In this document: in pieces, positions 1-12,700 of the stretch
How the letters are laid out: the number at the start of each line of letters is the position of its first letter
How positions within the stretch are numbered: position 1 is the first letter of the stretch
NCBI GenBank assembly: GCA_039096225.1
Contig: JBBPEB010000017.1
Location: 698,501 to 762,500 of the forward strand
Length of the DNA: 64,000 nucleotides
Origin: Blastocystis sp. Blastoise
Lineage: Eukaryota > Sar > Bigyra > Opalinata > Blastocystidae
Direction of reading: 5' to 3'
Position numbers and translations under genes: made by a program
The notes under the pieces: generated by a model
Database searches by the model: none
What the model was told of the DNA's origin: nothing
The model's input: only the letters and a program-made list of their open reading frames with translations

Positions 1-292
1 AATAAGTTGGCAATCTTTCTCATATTCCATGTATTCATTATTGTTGAATTGTTTTATGATACGACCTCATACAGTATATATATGTTATTCGATACATTGA
101 AACTTTGAATCAATTATTGAGTTATACTATCATGTATATTAAAAAAACGAAAAAGTATAAAAACCAAGAAAAAATGAGGGTAATGTCTCGGTAAGAGAAA
201 TAAGGAATGGTGAATTGATTTGAGTGGTTATTGAATCGTGAGAAAGCATTTCTTTATAAGCATTATATATTGTTAATATAAAGATTTTAAAA
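1..292. other. 5' flank of the eIF4B-like gene
   Basis: AT-rich sequence with no coding signal that I can support. A 61-codon minus-strand reading frame overlaps the first exon of the gene at 293 and has the composition of a chance frame. The segment presumably holds the promoter of the plus-strand gene, but no motif was recognised. Confidence 0.4.
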
Positions 293-2184
293 ATGAGTTC
301 TGCTAGTGTATCTAGAGGTAACAAGTGGGATCTTGATTCCGATAGCGAAAGTGATTATAGAGGTGATCTTGCAGATCAAGAAGAGCAACCTACTGAATCT
401 AAGGATGATGAAATTCGTAAAATGATTTTAGCAACTCTTGATACAAGCCTTCCTCTTATTATCAATGCTACTAACATTCCCGATAATTATTCTGAAGAAG
501 ATGTTATGAAGTTATTCCAAGAATACAATCCTGAAAGTGTAGTTATTGCTCCTAATAATGAACATCAAAAAATTATAGATGCTGCTATTACTTTCAAAAC
601 TGCTGAAGACCTTGCTAGTGCTTATGGTTTAAATCATTATGTATATTGAATATATATGTTGCAATTCATAAATCACTTTTAAAAGTGATAATTAATAACT
701 AACTAAATATAAATTATTTTGTTCTTATAATAAATAATTATTTATGTATATATAGGATCTTGATGGAAGAAAATTAGAGTTAAATTATTCTGTTAAAGTG
801 TATATATATTTGTTTTTTAATAGTATTAATACATATTTATATATATAGTGCTAAGGTTGAAAAACCTGTTCATAGAGAAAATAGTATGAAACAATCATAT
901 AATAATGATAGAGATAACAACAGAGAGGCTAAGAATTATGGCGATAACCACGGAAATCGTGACAATAGATATCGTAATAATAATAATTATGGTAAAGAAA
1001 AAAATTATAATAATTACAGAAATAAAAATTATAATCAAGATAAGAATTATAACAGAGAAAGAAATTATAACAATGATGGAGATTATCGTAAGGAAGGAGA
1101 AAATAGAGACAATAATAATGGAGAAGGTAGATATAATAATGATAATAAGTATAGAAATAGAAATCGTCGTTATACTAAGAGGTATATATAGAGTGCTTAT
1201 TATAGTTGCTATTTATATTATTCTATTTATTCTATTTATTCTATTTATTCTATTGATTATATTGATTATATTTATTTTATTTATTATGTTTATTATGCAT
1301 ATTATATTTATATATAGAGATGATGAACCTCGTCCTGAAGACAAGAAAGTATATATATTTATATATATCTTTTTTACTCTGTTAAATTAATTTTTTCTTT
1401 TTTATTCATTTATATAATCAACAATATGTTATAAATCTATATATATAGTTACATTTAATTCAACGTTCAGCTACTACTCATTCTACTGAACCCCCTCGTA
1501 ACACAGATATCTTTGGTACGGGTGCCCCCAGAGAAGAGCACGTGGATGCTACTGAAGCTCATGCTACTGAAGCTCCTGTGACTACTCCTACTGTATATAT
1601 ATATATAGTTCATTATGAATAGTGTAACTATTTTATTATTATTATTATTATATATATATAGGAAACAGAAGTATCTCCTGCTGAACAAACATCTGAATCT
1701 CGTTATATATACATATTTATATACATATAATTTATTATCTTTTACTATTCTTTATCATTATATATATTGAGTTTATTATTTTTCTCTTTTTTTGCGATTT
1801 ATCTCTATATATATCGATATATATCTATTCTCCCTTAGTCCTTATAGACATGAATTTAACGATCATCGTGGATATAATGACCATTATCATCGTAATAACC
1901 GCGATAATCGTAATCGTAACGGTAATAATAAACCTCGTAATAATGGATTCATTCATGCCAAGGGATCTAAAGCCCCTACTACTGCTCCTGTATATATACT
2001 ATATACTATATTATATACTATAATAATTTTATTAATCTATTACTTAAATTTTATTTTATTTTACCTTTTATTCTATAAATTATATCTATTCTAGACGGAA
2101 ACTACTGTTAGTCGTATTAAGACAAATAATAAATTTAGTGGTCTTTTAATGAGTGATAGTGATGATGGAGAAGACGAAGAATAA
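293..2184 (+). CDS. eIF4B-like translation initiation factor (RRM protein), multi-exon
   Basis: Likely an eIF4B/eIF4H-type RNA-binding factor that assists eIF4A in cytosolic translation initiation. The N-terminus has an acidic motif (KWDLDSDSESD). It is followed by an RRM: LPLIINATNIP is the RNP2-like strand, and the domain ends in DLDGRKLELNYSV, encoded by exon 2. An Asn/Arg/Tyr-rich, RGG-like low-complexity region follows. A downstream exon carries LHLIQRS...STEPPRNTDIFGTGAPRE, which resembles the eIF4B 'LxLxxRS...IFGxAxPxx' motif. The tail (FSGLLMSDSDDGEDEE) is acidic. Exons that join in frame: 293-640, 756-799, 849-1181, 1318-1348, 1449-1592, from 1662 to about 1700, from about 1845 to about 1990, and about 2095-2184. 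The junction between about 1700 and 1845 does not keep phase with obvious sites and is unresolved. Family call is by motif only. Confidence 0.7.
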
Positions 2185-2605
2185 AGTGGATATTTGTTTT
2201 TATGGATTATCTTGTTTTTGTGTGTCTTTCAATATATATTGCTTATTATTTGAAACATATACTCTTTTTCTTAGCTTAACTCAAGTGTATTTAGTTATTT
2301 AAAAGAAATATATCATGTGTGATTCTATAACTACTGGATAATAAACAAACCATTTTTAATCATCAATAAAACCAGCAAATAGAAAATAAAATGAGAAAAA
2401 CAAGTGCTATACATATATATAATTAGAAAAAGAAAATTGTAAAAAGAAAAATAAAACGAATAAAAAAAGTGTATTCTTTACAATAAAGGTACAAAAAAGT
2501 TAAAGTATATGTATACACAAATAGCAAGAGATCGAAGAATTAAACAGCTAGTTGAAATTATTCAGTGTATAAATATAAATTCATATATATATATATATTG
2601 TTTGT
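2185..2605. other. Intergenic, convergent 3' ends
   Basis: AT-rich spacer between the 3' ends of the eIF4B-like gene (+) and gatA (-). No gene or structured element seen. Confidence 0.5.
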
Positions 2606-2773
2606 TTATGAAGATAATGGTAGATGCTCAGGAAGTTTATATTGTGAAGTAGTTTGAAGTAAATTTGCAGCTGCTAAGACTAACCCATCATTAAATTGTC
2701 TACCCATAAACTGAAGGGATTGAGGACGATTATTAAACATACGAATAGGAAAAGAAATTGCAGGAATACCTAA

Positions 2774-2808
<35 letters not shown>

Positions 2809-5673
2809 TAATAAGAATTGTTATTGTATCTATATTATTAATATAGGAAATGTAATAGATCATATAACTATAATAATAATATAATATATACCAGTAATGG
2901 ATGCAGGTACAGTCATGACATCAGCCATGTACATTTGTACGGATGACATTTTTGTTTCTGGAGAGAAAGCATCCATTGGAGTTGTAGGTGTTAATAAGAG
3001 GTCTACACCACTATAGAGGACAGGAGAGAGTCATAGGTATAGTATTAGATAATATTATATAGAGGTAACATAATAATAAAATAAGAATAATATATTATTT
3101 TTGTAATAATAAAATAAGAATAATATATTATTTTTGTAATAATAAAAAAAGAATAATATATTATTTTTGTTATAATATAATAAGAATAATATATTATTTT
3201 TGTAATAATAAAATAAGAATATATATATTATTTTTGTTATAATATAATAAGAATAAATATATGATAAATATTAGTATATATATACTTATCAAACACTTGG
3301 TTAACTTCTCTTCGAATAATATTTCTCATTTCACACGCAGGAATATAATAATCAGAATAACCGTTTTTAGAAACAGCATATGTGCCTACTAATACACGTT
3401 TCTATATAAAGACATGAATAATAGTATTATATATATATAGAGTATTTATAACATAATATGTAATAGATGAACAATGGTATAATATATATATAGATATACT
3501 TGAACTTCTGATCCGAATCCTTCAGATCGATTATTACGAATAAAATCTTTGAGATCTTTTATATCTTTCTTATCCTCTCTATAGAAACAAAAGGAGGTAA
3601 AGTATATAGAAGAAAAATAATAAACATAAACATAATAATAATAATAATAAACATAATAATAATAATATATACCTATAACCATAACGGATACCATCAAATT
3701 TAGCGAGGTTAGAAGCAGCTTCAGCTATATTATAAGCATAATAAATATAATATAATAATATAATAAATATAATAATATAATAAATATAATATAATAATAT
3801 AATAATATAATAAATATAATAAACCATATGTATATATACTTCCACAGACAATACTATAGATAGGAAGAGAGTATCTTACATGAGGTATAGATACTTCCAC
3901 TAATGTAGCACCCATCTCTCGACACATGTCCATACCTATCTGCCAATTCTCATGTACACAACCTATGTCATATATATAATAAAAAGAATAAACATAAAAT
4001 AATATACAAAATAACATAACAATAATAAACATAATAAACATAACAATAATAACATAAAATAACAAACATAACAATAATAACATAAAATAATAAACATAAC
4101 AATAATAAACATAATAAACATAACAATAATAAACATATAAATCTAATCAAAAATATCACTTTAAAAACAAGAAAAAATACTAAAACACAAAATACCTTTT
4201 AATTCTTCCGTGATGAATTCCCGTGGGATACCAATAGTAATACCTTTAAGATCTTTGGTTTGAAGACATTTTTCAAAAGTAGATATGTTATTAATATGAT
4301 GTACTTGTCTCACTTGTTCTCTCTCTTCTTCAGAAGCAGTTATACTATCCATATTATCAGGATGATTCAAAACATCATATACTAAAGCAGCATCACTATA
4401 TATATATATATATACAATTAAATAAATAAAAATACTATAATAACAATTCATAAATATCTATATAATAAAGAATTATGAGAATATTATATATATACATAGG
4501 TTCTCTAGTTAATACACCAGGTGTATCTAAAGAGGAAGCTAAAGAGATGACGCCATAACGAGAGAGGGATCCGTACGTAGGTTTAAAACCAACTATACCA
4601 CAGAAAGAACCAGGCTATAGAATAAATATAATATATATATAATATATATAATATATATATATTTTTAGTCATAATCCATAAAAAATAGAAAACTAATAAG
4701 CTAAAAAAACATTAAATAAATATAATAATAATATACTTGTCTGATAGAGCCACCAGTGTCACTCCCTAAAGCAGCGTAGCACATGCCACTTGCAACGGAA
4801 GCAGCTGACCCACCTGAACTACCCCCAGGAACAAGAGGGTTCTTGAGGGATCCCCAAGGATTATAACATTGACCATTATAAGTAAAAGAAGTAGCACTTC
4901 CCATTGCAAATTCATCCTATAAAGTATATAGAGTTACTATCATATATATATTAAATAAAATCAATATTATTGCATATAGTATTATAAATAGTATCGTCAA
5001 GAGAATAACAAATAATAAACTAACATAAAGAATAAAATAACATAATAGTGAACTGTAATGTATATAAATGTATAAATATAGACAATACTTTATAATAAAT
5101 ATATAATACTATTATAATAAAAATATAATACTATTATAATAAAAATATATAATACTACTATAATAAAAATATATAATACTATTATAATAAATATAAATAT
5201 AATTCTATAAAAAATATACCATGTTCGTTTTTCCAACGAAAACTGCACCTGCATCATAAAGAAGTCTAGTTACTGTAGAATCATAAGGAGCAGTGAATGT
5301 ATGAAGCGTTTTTGAAGAATCCGTAGTAGTTCCTTCTTTTGTACAGAAGTTATCTTTAATAGCAATAGGCATACCATCAATTAAAGATAATTGACGTCCA
5401 TTCATCCAACGGTATTCACTTTCTACAGCAGCACGCTGAGAGCTCTATAATATTGAAATAAGTAACATAGTATAAATTAAAAAAATATGCTGAAAAAAGC
5501 CAAAAAGAAAGCTAATGAGTATAAAAACATACTTCTTTATAGTCACAGACAATAGCATTTAGCCACTTGTATGATTCTATGTTCTTACGACATGTCGATA
5601 AAATCTGTGTAGGATGAATAGCACTTTTTGCAAATAATTGTGTTGCTTTATAATAAGTCTGAGGGAGACTCAT
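2606..5673 (-). CDS. gatA: Glutamyl-tRNA(Gln) amidotransferase subunit A (amidase-signature enzyme)
   Basis: GatA/QRSL1 releases ammonia from glutamine so that GatCAB can convert Glu-tRNA(Gln) to Gln-tRNA(Gln), normally in mitochondria or plastids. The start codon is the ATG at 5671-5673 ([14 protein letters not shown]). Its N-terminal helix and the motif KWLNAIV resemble QRSL1. Exons then give the catalytic Lys loop ([17 protein letters not shown]), the Gly/Ser-rich loop with the cis-Ser and nucleophile Ser ([25 protein letters not shown]), [39 protein letters not shown] and a C-terminal GIPAISFP block. The stop is at 2606-2608. About ten short introns interrupt it, several carrying tandem repeats. 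There is no strong Arg-rich presequence. Other amidase-signature enzymes are possible, but the conserved Asn/Arg/Tyr block favours GatA. Confidence 0.92.
3070..3255. repeat. 33-bp tandem repeat in a gatA intron
   Basis: About five and a half copies. The GT of successive units falls at 3103, 3136, 3169, 3202 and 3236, so the period is 33-34. Each unit contains the self-complementary core AATAATATATTATT. The array lies between two gatA exons, so it is intronic. Confidence 0.85.
5090..5205. repeat. About 27-bp AT-only tandem repeat in a gatA intron
   Basis: Four to five units of the form AATATATAATACTATTATAA, differing by small indels. Intronic, just 3' on the plus strand of the NNKDEFAMG-type exon boundary and before the exon that begins near 5220. 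Confidence 0.7.
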
Positions 5674-6763
5674 GGTAAACTACTCTCTTCTTAAATAAAT
5701 GTTTCTGAAAATTTATATAAGAAATAAAAACAAGAGTGGAAAAAAACATTAATTCTCCTTCTTGAAATGTGTAACTAAGAATGAAAATTAACTAGATAAC
5801 AAGGTTTTCCCCGTAATTATTCGTTAATGAAAAAGATAAACCTCTTGTTTTGTGTGTGGGGCAAATCGAGAATTAAAAGGAGAACAACAATGAAAGAGAA
5901 ACAAATCATGAAATTTCTACAATTTTTCTATCATCATAGGTTTTTCTATGTATAAAAACATATCTAACCCTAGTAAAATAAAAAACGTGTTGATAAATAT
6001 GTTATTGACATGATCAACTATTTTTGAATAACAAAGAAACAATTGAATCTAATTTGCTTATTTGTAATTGATTTTTAGAACATATAAAAATCAGGGTAGA
6101 ACACCAAACGTTCAATATGTAAAATTATTAGAATATATAAAATATTCACTAATCAAGGTTCCACGAAAAGTCTTGGATAATAATAAGCATCACCAGATTT
6201 CTCTATATTTTAAACATTTTCAAGAAGAAAGAGCTATAATTGTTATAATAGTTCTTCATTCATTGCTTCTGGGATAACGGATATATGAACTAAAAAGTAG
6301 ATTCATACTTGAACATCAAAAGATAAATAAAGATTCATTGATAATCGCTTCAATTATTTAGAGAAGAAAAGATTGACACACTCTGTTTCAACATTATTCA
6401 GCATATCTTCAATTGCAGTGTTTTTTCCAGAAATCAATGATTTCAACGAAAAATATGAATGGCTATAATATCAATCAAACCTTTGTCTCAAAAATAAGCC
6501 AATACACTTCTCAACTGATTCCTACCTTTCGACTTTTCTACCGAATTAATGGATCATTACTATTGTTGTTATCCTGACGACGACGTGTCATTCCATTTCA
6601 AGCCAATATTATGAAAGGTCGTGATTATTCTTGATCAGAAACGTCATGTCATTTTCTTTACGAATATTCACTAAAACAGATAAAATACTGACTGTTATAA
6701 GGTTGTATTGACAGTTTTATCAAGTCAATATTTATTATTGAATTGTGAAATTAGAACTTCAAT
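5674..6763. other. Divergent intergenic region between gatA and the surface-protein gene
   Basis: About 1.1 kb shared upstream region for gatA (-) and the surface protein (+). A 69-codon plus-strand frame at 6068-6277 has no family resemblance and no signal that sets it apart from chance. No defined promoter motif was recognised. Confidence 0.4.
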
Positions 6764-9700
6764 ATGATATTTAATATTCTTATTTTACTATTAACTTTTA
6801 ACCTTGGTATTCACTGATCATTATTTACGAGATTAACTGATTATTTATAGTCTTCGGCCAAGATTGTGTCAATGCAGTCGTCACGAAACAAAACAAAGGA
6901 AGCGCGTATAAGGAAGAATATTATCTTTATGATAGAGATGATAATTCTGAAAAGTGTCATTATAAAGCTGGGCTCCTCGATAATAATAAATCTAAGAGCT
7001 GTACTGTATGTCTAAAACCTTATACACGATATGAGATCGTTATGAACGATAGGTATGTCACTTTATTCTTTTTGCTAATTCTCTTCTAGTGGTGGTAATG
7101 GTTGGGGCAGTTCTAAAAATAACGACGCTAAAATCACTGTAGAACAAATTGGATATACTATTTTATCAGACACTATGGCTTATGGTAGTGATGGTGTTTA
7201 TTCCAAAACTGTCTCTTTTTATTGTATTTTTTTAGAGAATATATAATAAATAACATTATATATAATATATAGCGGGTCTTGCTGTTGCTCCTAGTTCAAG
7301 TTGGAGTTATATAGATAGTGAACAATCAGGAGATGATTGGAAATTATCTTCATTTGATGCTTCTTCTTGGGCCTCTGGCAGTTCTTTCCCTTCTATCGCA
7401 ACAACTAGATACTATCGTTATACTATTACTTATCCTAATGATATTTCTCAACTGTCTGCTATTGAAGTTGCTATTATGCAAGGATCAGGCTATGTTATTT
7501 ATATTGAAGGTCAAGAAGTAACCCGCCAAAATATGCCTACGTATGCAGTTTCCTTCTATACATTTTATTTAAATTCTTTTAATATATAGAAGTACTATAA
7601 ATATATTATTATTAAGTATTCTATATGATATATATATATATAGTGGTAGTGTCACTTATTCGACAAGAAGTACGGGTACTGATACATCAAATAAATATAA
7701 AAGGTATTCATTATATATATATATATAATAGTTTTCTCATCATATATAATTATATTATATTATATTATATTATATTATATTATATTATATTATATTATAT
7801 TATATTATATTAGCTACATAATATAATATATAATACATATATGATACTATATATGATACTATATATGATACTATATATAATACACTATAATACTCTATAA
7901 TACTCTATAATACACTATTCTTATAGAATATCTGTAAGTGCTCGTCAATATATACTTTCTTCTACATTTACTATTGCTATTGAAGTTCATACTCAAGAAG
8001 GTTCTTCAGATACTGCAGATTTCTTTAATGCATGGATTCGTGTCGATCCAAGAAGTATATATATATATATATAATATTTTATTTTTATAAAATAGAATAA
8101 CTATTCCTCTATAACTAAATAGTATTCATATTGATTATTTACTATGTATCACTATTTAGTTATTTTTAATTATTTTATTTTTATTTAATATATATATTTA
8201 TATATATTTGATCTTATTATACTATAAATAGCTTCTGGAAGTCGTATAAATGGTTTAATGACATATGCAGGTAGTTGTAGTGCTAGTTATGATGATTATT
8301 CTGATGAACATTGTGCACAAGGTCTGGATGGTCTTGCAGAGTATAAATGGTATGGAGGTAATAAAGAACCCAAATGGATCTCCTTCACATTCTATGATGA
8401 TAGGTATATATAGTATATATAGTATAATAATATAATAATATAAAAGAATTATATAATATAATAAAATTATATAAAATATAATAAATGATATTATATATCA
8501 TTTCAATCACTATTCTTTTTATTGATAATATATTATTATTATAAATCATATTATATTAGATATATTATGATTTAACTGTTTAAAATAGTAATTATTTATC
8601 TATATCTATATATAGACGTGATTGGATAGGTTCATATGGTATGCGAAGCGGTAATGATATTCCAGCACGTGATCCTTCCACGTGGCAATTAATGGGATCC
8701 AATGATAATGGAAATACATGGGAATTGATCGATTATAGAGAAAATCAATATTTCATCTCTAGATTACAAGAAATCATTTATTATGTTCCTAGTAATAGAA
8801 TTGCCTATAATTCCTACAGACTCAATGTTTGTATATATATATATATTGTATAATTATACTATTTATTCGTTATATATATAAACATATTAAAAAATAACTG
8901 TACACATATATATACTTCATATATGTCTTGCATATTAATCTACTATTATTTTCTTTCTTCTTTCTATTCTCTATCCTCTATTCATTATAGTACAAGTTGC
9001 TAGTGGAAATGAAGTTCAATTATCCGATCTTAATTTATATAGTACTAATACAGATATATTAACTGCTGGTATTCATTATCCAGAAACTGAATTTCACTTA
9101 AATATGGGTGTAAATTCTATTAATGTTACTCCTACTAATACTGGATATATAAGTTATACATGTACTCCTACTCTTCCTGATGGTATTACTATAAATACAA
9201 ATACAGGTACTATTTCAGGTATACCTACTTCTTCTCCTCTTACTACTAGTTATTCTATTTGTGCTGTTTCAACATCACTTGGAGATGCTTGTACTACTAT
9301 CACTATTGATGTTATTGGTATATATATATATTCACTCTTATTATTACATTTATTATTTGATCATTTCTTCTTTTCTTCTTTTTTTTTATAGTTATACTAT
9401 ATATAATTATGATATATATTTTCTATATTTTCATTTCATCTCCATTTAAAATAATTGTTACCCAATTATTAATTATGTTCTTTATTAATATATATCTATA
9501 TCTCTATCTATCTACAGGATGTTCTCAACCTTCTAAAGCACGATTTGATATTATAAAAAGTAATAAGAATGGAGGAACTACAGAGTCTTGGAAGATGTAT
9601 AATAGTGAAAATGAATTAATTCAAGATTCTACAGGCCTTTCAAATACAGAACAATCCTTTTCTTACTGTGTCCCCGCGGGAATCTATACTTTTGTTCTTC

Positions 9701-12700
9701 AAGATGGAGGTAATAACGGCTGGGATGCTGGTTCTTATTTAACTATATATATGTTTAGTAATGGTGAAGATATAGCTTCTCGTTATATAATTGGACGATT
9801 GAGTGTTATGTACGTTGGAACAGCTACTTATCAAGTAAATACTCAACATTATATATGGCAGAATCTTCATTGGAAATCAAATCTTATTACTGATTCTATT
9901 CCTGAAGCATGGTATACTACTAGTTATAGTGATTCTGATTGGACAATTCAAACCACTCCAATTGAAACAACCACTAATATATGGCTATTTAGAAATACAT
10001 TTGAAATTACGAATATAACTGCTGTTACTGGCTTTAATACTCGTATATATACTCGTGGTGGATATATAGTCTATATAAATGGTCAAGAATTATATAGATA
10101 TAATATTGCTGCTGGTGCTCTTTCTTCTTCTTCAATTCCTCTATCGATGGAAGATACGTTTTCATGGAAATCAGTATCAGGTAAAGTTGGATATCTTAAT
10201 TTAGGTACAAATACTATGGCTATTGCTATTATTAATACTCCTTCTTCTACTGCTACTACTTCTACATTTATGGCTGTTGTTTATTCTATTAGTTCGTCTA
10301 ATGAAATTAGCCGTACATGGGATATTACAGCAACAGCTACTTCTAACAGAGATGATAGTAATGTATATAATTTATTTGATTATGATCTTAATTCTCGTTG
10401 GATTGCTTATGCTAATTTAGGAGATACTCAATCTATTATAGTTACCTTTAATAATAGAGCTGAATATATTAATAAATATTGTATTACTTCTCATTTTGAT
10501 GCACCTCAACATGATCCTCGTTCATGGACTTTAGAATCCTCAAATGATAATGGTAATACGTATATATCAATTGCTTCAGAACAAGAAATTTATTGGGATG
10601 GAAGAGGTGAACGTCAATGCTTTTTTATTACTTCTACTCCTTCTCCTGTATCGACATTAAAACTTACTATTACTTCTGCTAGAGAAAATCTAGCTACCAA
10701 TTCTTATGCTATTTCTGAATTAGAATTTTTAATTGAAGATTTAGATTCTCTTGTTATTCCTGATTTATCTTATACTCCTAATACTATTTTAGCTTATAGA
10801 AATCAAGTATTCCCAGGATTATCGATCAGCTCTAAATATTTCCATCATTTTACTATTACTCCTTCTCTTCCTGATGGTTTAACTATAGATGTTGGTGATG
10901 GTCAAATTATGGGTTCTTCTTCTACTTCTCTTTCAGCTACTACTTATACAATATCTGCAATAAATCATCTAGGTATATCTCAATCAACTCAACTTACTAT
11001 TACTATTGATATTTGTGCTACTCCTAATATCCTATTTAAACTTGAATATACTTTTGAAGAAAAAGGAGAAGAAGCTAGTTTTATTCTTAAAAAACGATCT
11101 GATAATTCTATCGTTGATTCTCGTGATAAACTTATTTCTTGGTCTACAAATACATATACTTATTGTAATGTTGCTTCTATATATGATATTACTTTATATG
11201 ATACTGCTAATGACGGTTGGGGTAATGGATCTTATAAAGTTATTTTAGAAGATAATACTGTATTAACTTCAGGTACAGTCACATCAGGTCAATCACCTAA
11301 GACTATTAGTATTAATATTGGTAAGATTATTCATCCTACTAATTCAATTTGGAAAGTATTCTATGGTGTTTCAGAACCCTCTAATGATTGGAATACTGTT
11401 TCTTTCAATGATATGACATGGACTTCTTCTAGTTTATCTGCAATTACAAGTACTTCCTCAACAACTACTTATTTCCGTCTTTCTTTTATTCCTGTTGATT
11501 TCCAATTATATTCTGCTTATGAAATAGTATTTTATACTAAAGCTGGATTTATTGCTTATTTAAATGGCAAAGAGATTTATCGTGTGAATATGCCTACAGA
11601 AGATCTTATCAATAAGGATACTTTATCTACAAATATATTTGAAGAATGGACTGCTTATACAATTGTACTTCATACTCAATTTAATCCTTTACAAGAAGGT
11701 GTTAATAATATACTTGCTTTTGAATATCACACAAATGGTCAAATAGATACTTCTTGTCAATTCTCTGTTAGTATGTCTATGATGACTGATAATACATATA
11801 GAGTAGTTGAAGGTACTTATTGGTCTGATATTATTACTACAGGAGATGAAGGTACTTCTATGTTATTTGATAATAATATTAATACCAAAGCTCTTCGTGA
11901 TAATAATGGTTTAGGTGCTTTATTTGAATGGAAATATACAAATAGACGTGAAGTTATTAATCGTTTTATTATAGGTAATGGTAATGATTGTAATAAACGT
12001 CATCCTACAGGATGGGTAATAGAAGGTAGTAATGATGAACAAGAATGGACTAGTCTTCAAACTACACATAATTATGAATGGACTTCTTTTAAAAGTACAC
12101 GAATTATGGATGTTCCGAATGATATAGCTTATCAATATTATCGTTTACGTATTACAGAAATGAATGGAGATTATATGAATTTCTTAGATTGGTGTTCAGG
12201 AGGTAAGTTCCAATTAAGTGAATTCCAGTTATATTCAAAACGTTTAGTTAGTCCTTGTTCTGCTATTCAGGGATATTCAGCAACATTAAATTCTCAATGG
12301 GCTACAAGATCTTGTGATTCTGGTTATTCAGGACAATATAAGCGTCAATGTCAAGAAGGTGTTTTCTCTGAAGAAATTGATGAATGTTCACTTGCTATAC
12401 CTACTATATCCTATTCTACTACTTCTTATACACTAACTACAAAGATAACAATAGATCCTATTGTTCCTACACTTACTGGTCTTAATGTAACATTAGCTAT
12501 TACTCCTCTTCTTCCTGAAGGTCTTTCTTTTGATATATATACTGGTATTATTACAGGAATGACTGATATATCTATTCCAACAACTGAATATACTATAACT
12601 ATTGCTAATGAAGCTGGCTCTGCAGTCACTTCTATATCTTTAACTATTAATGTTATCTCTTGTCCTATTGATGGTATTTGGCCTAGTACACCTATTGAAC

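Noticed and set aside
905-1390. 161-codon plus-strand frame overlapping the eIF4B-like gene
   Set aside because: Shadow frame of the Asn/Arg-rich exon; its Ile-rich product is the +1 reading of AAT/ATA codons.
6068-6277. 69-codon plus-strand frame in the gatA/surface-protein spacer
   Set aside because: Composition like random AT-rich frames, no signal peptide or domain, no splice partner.
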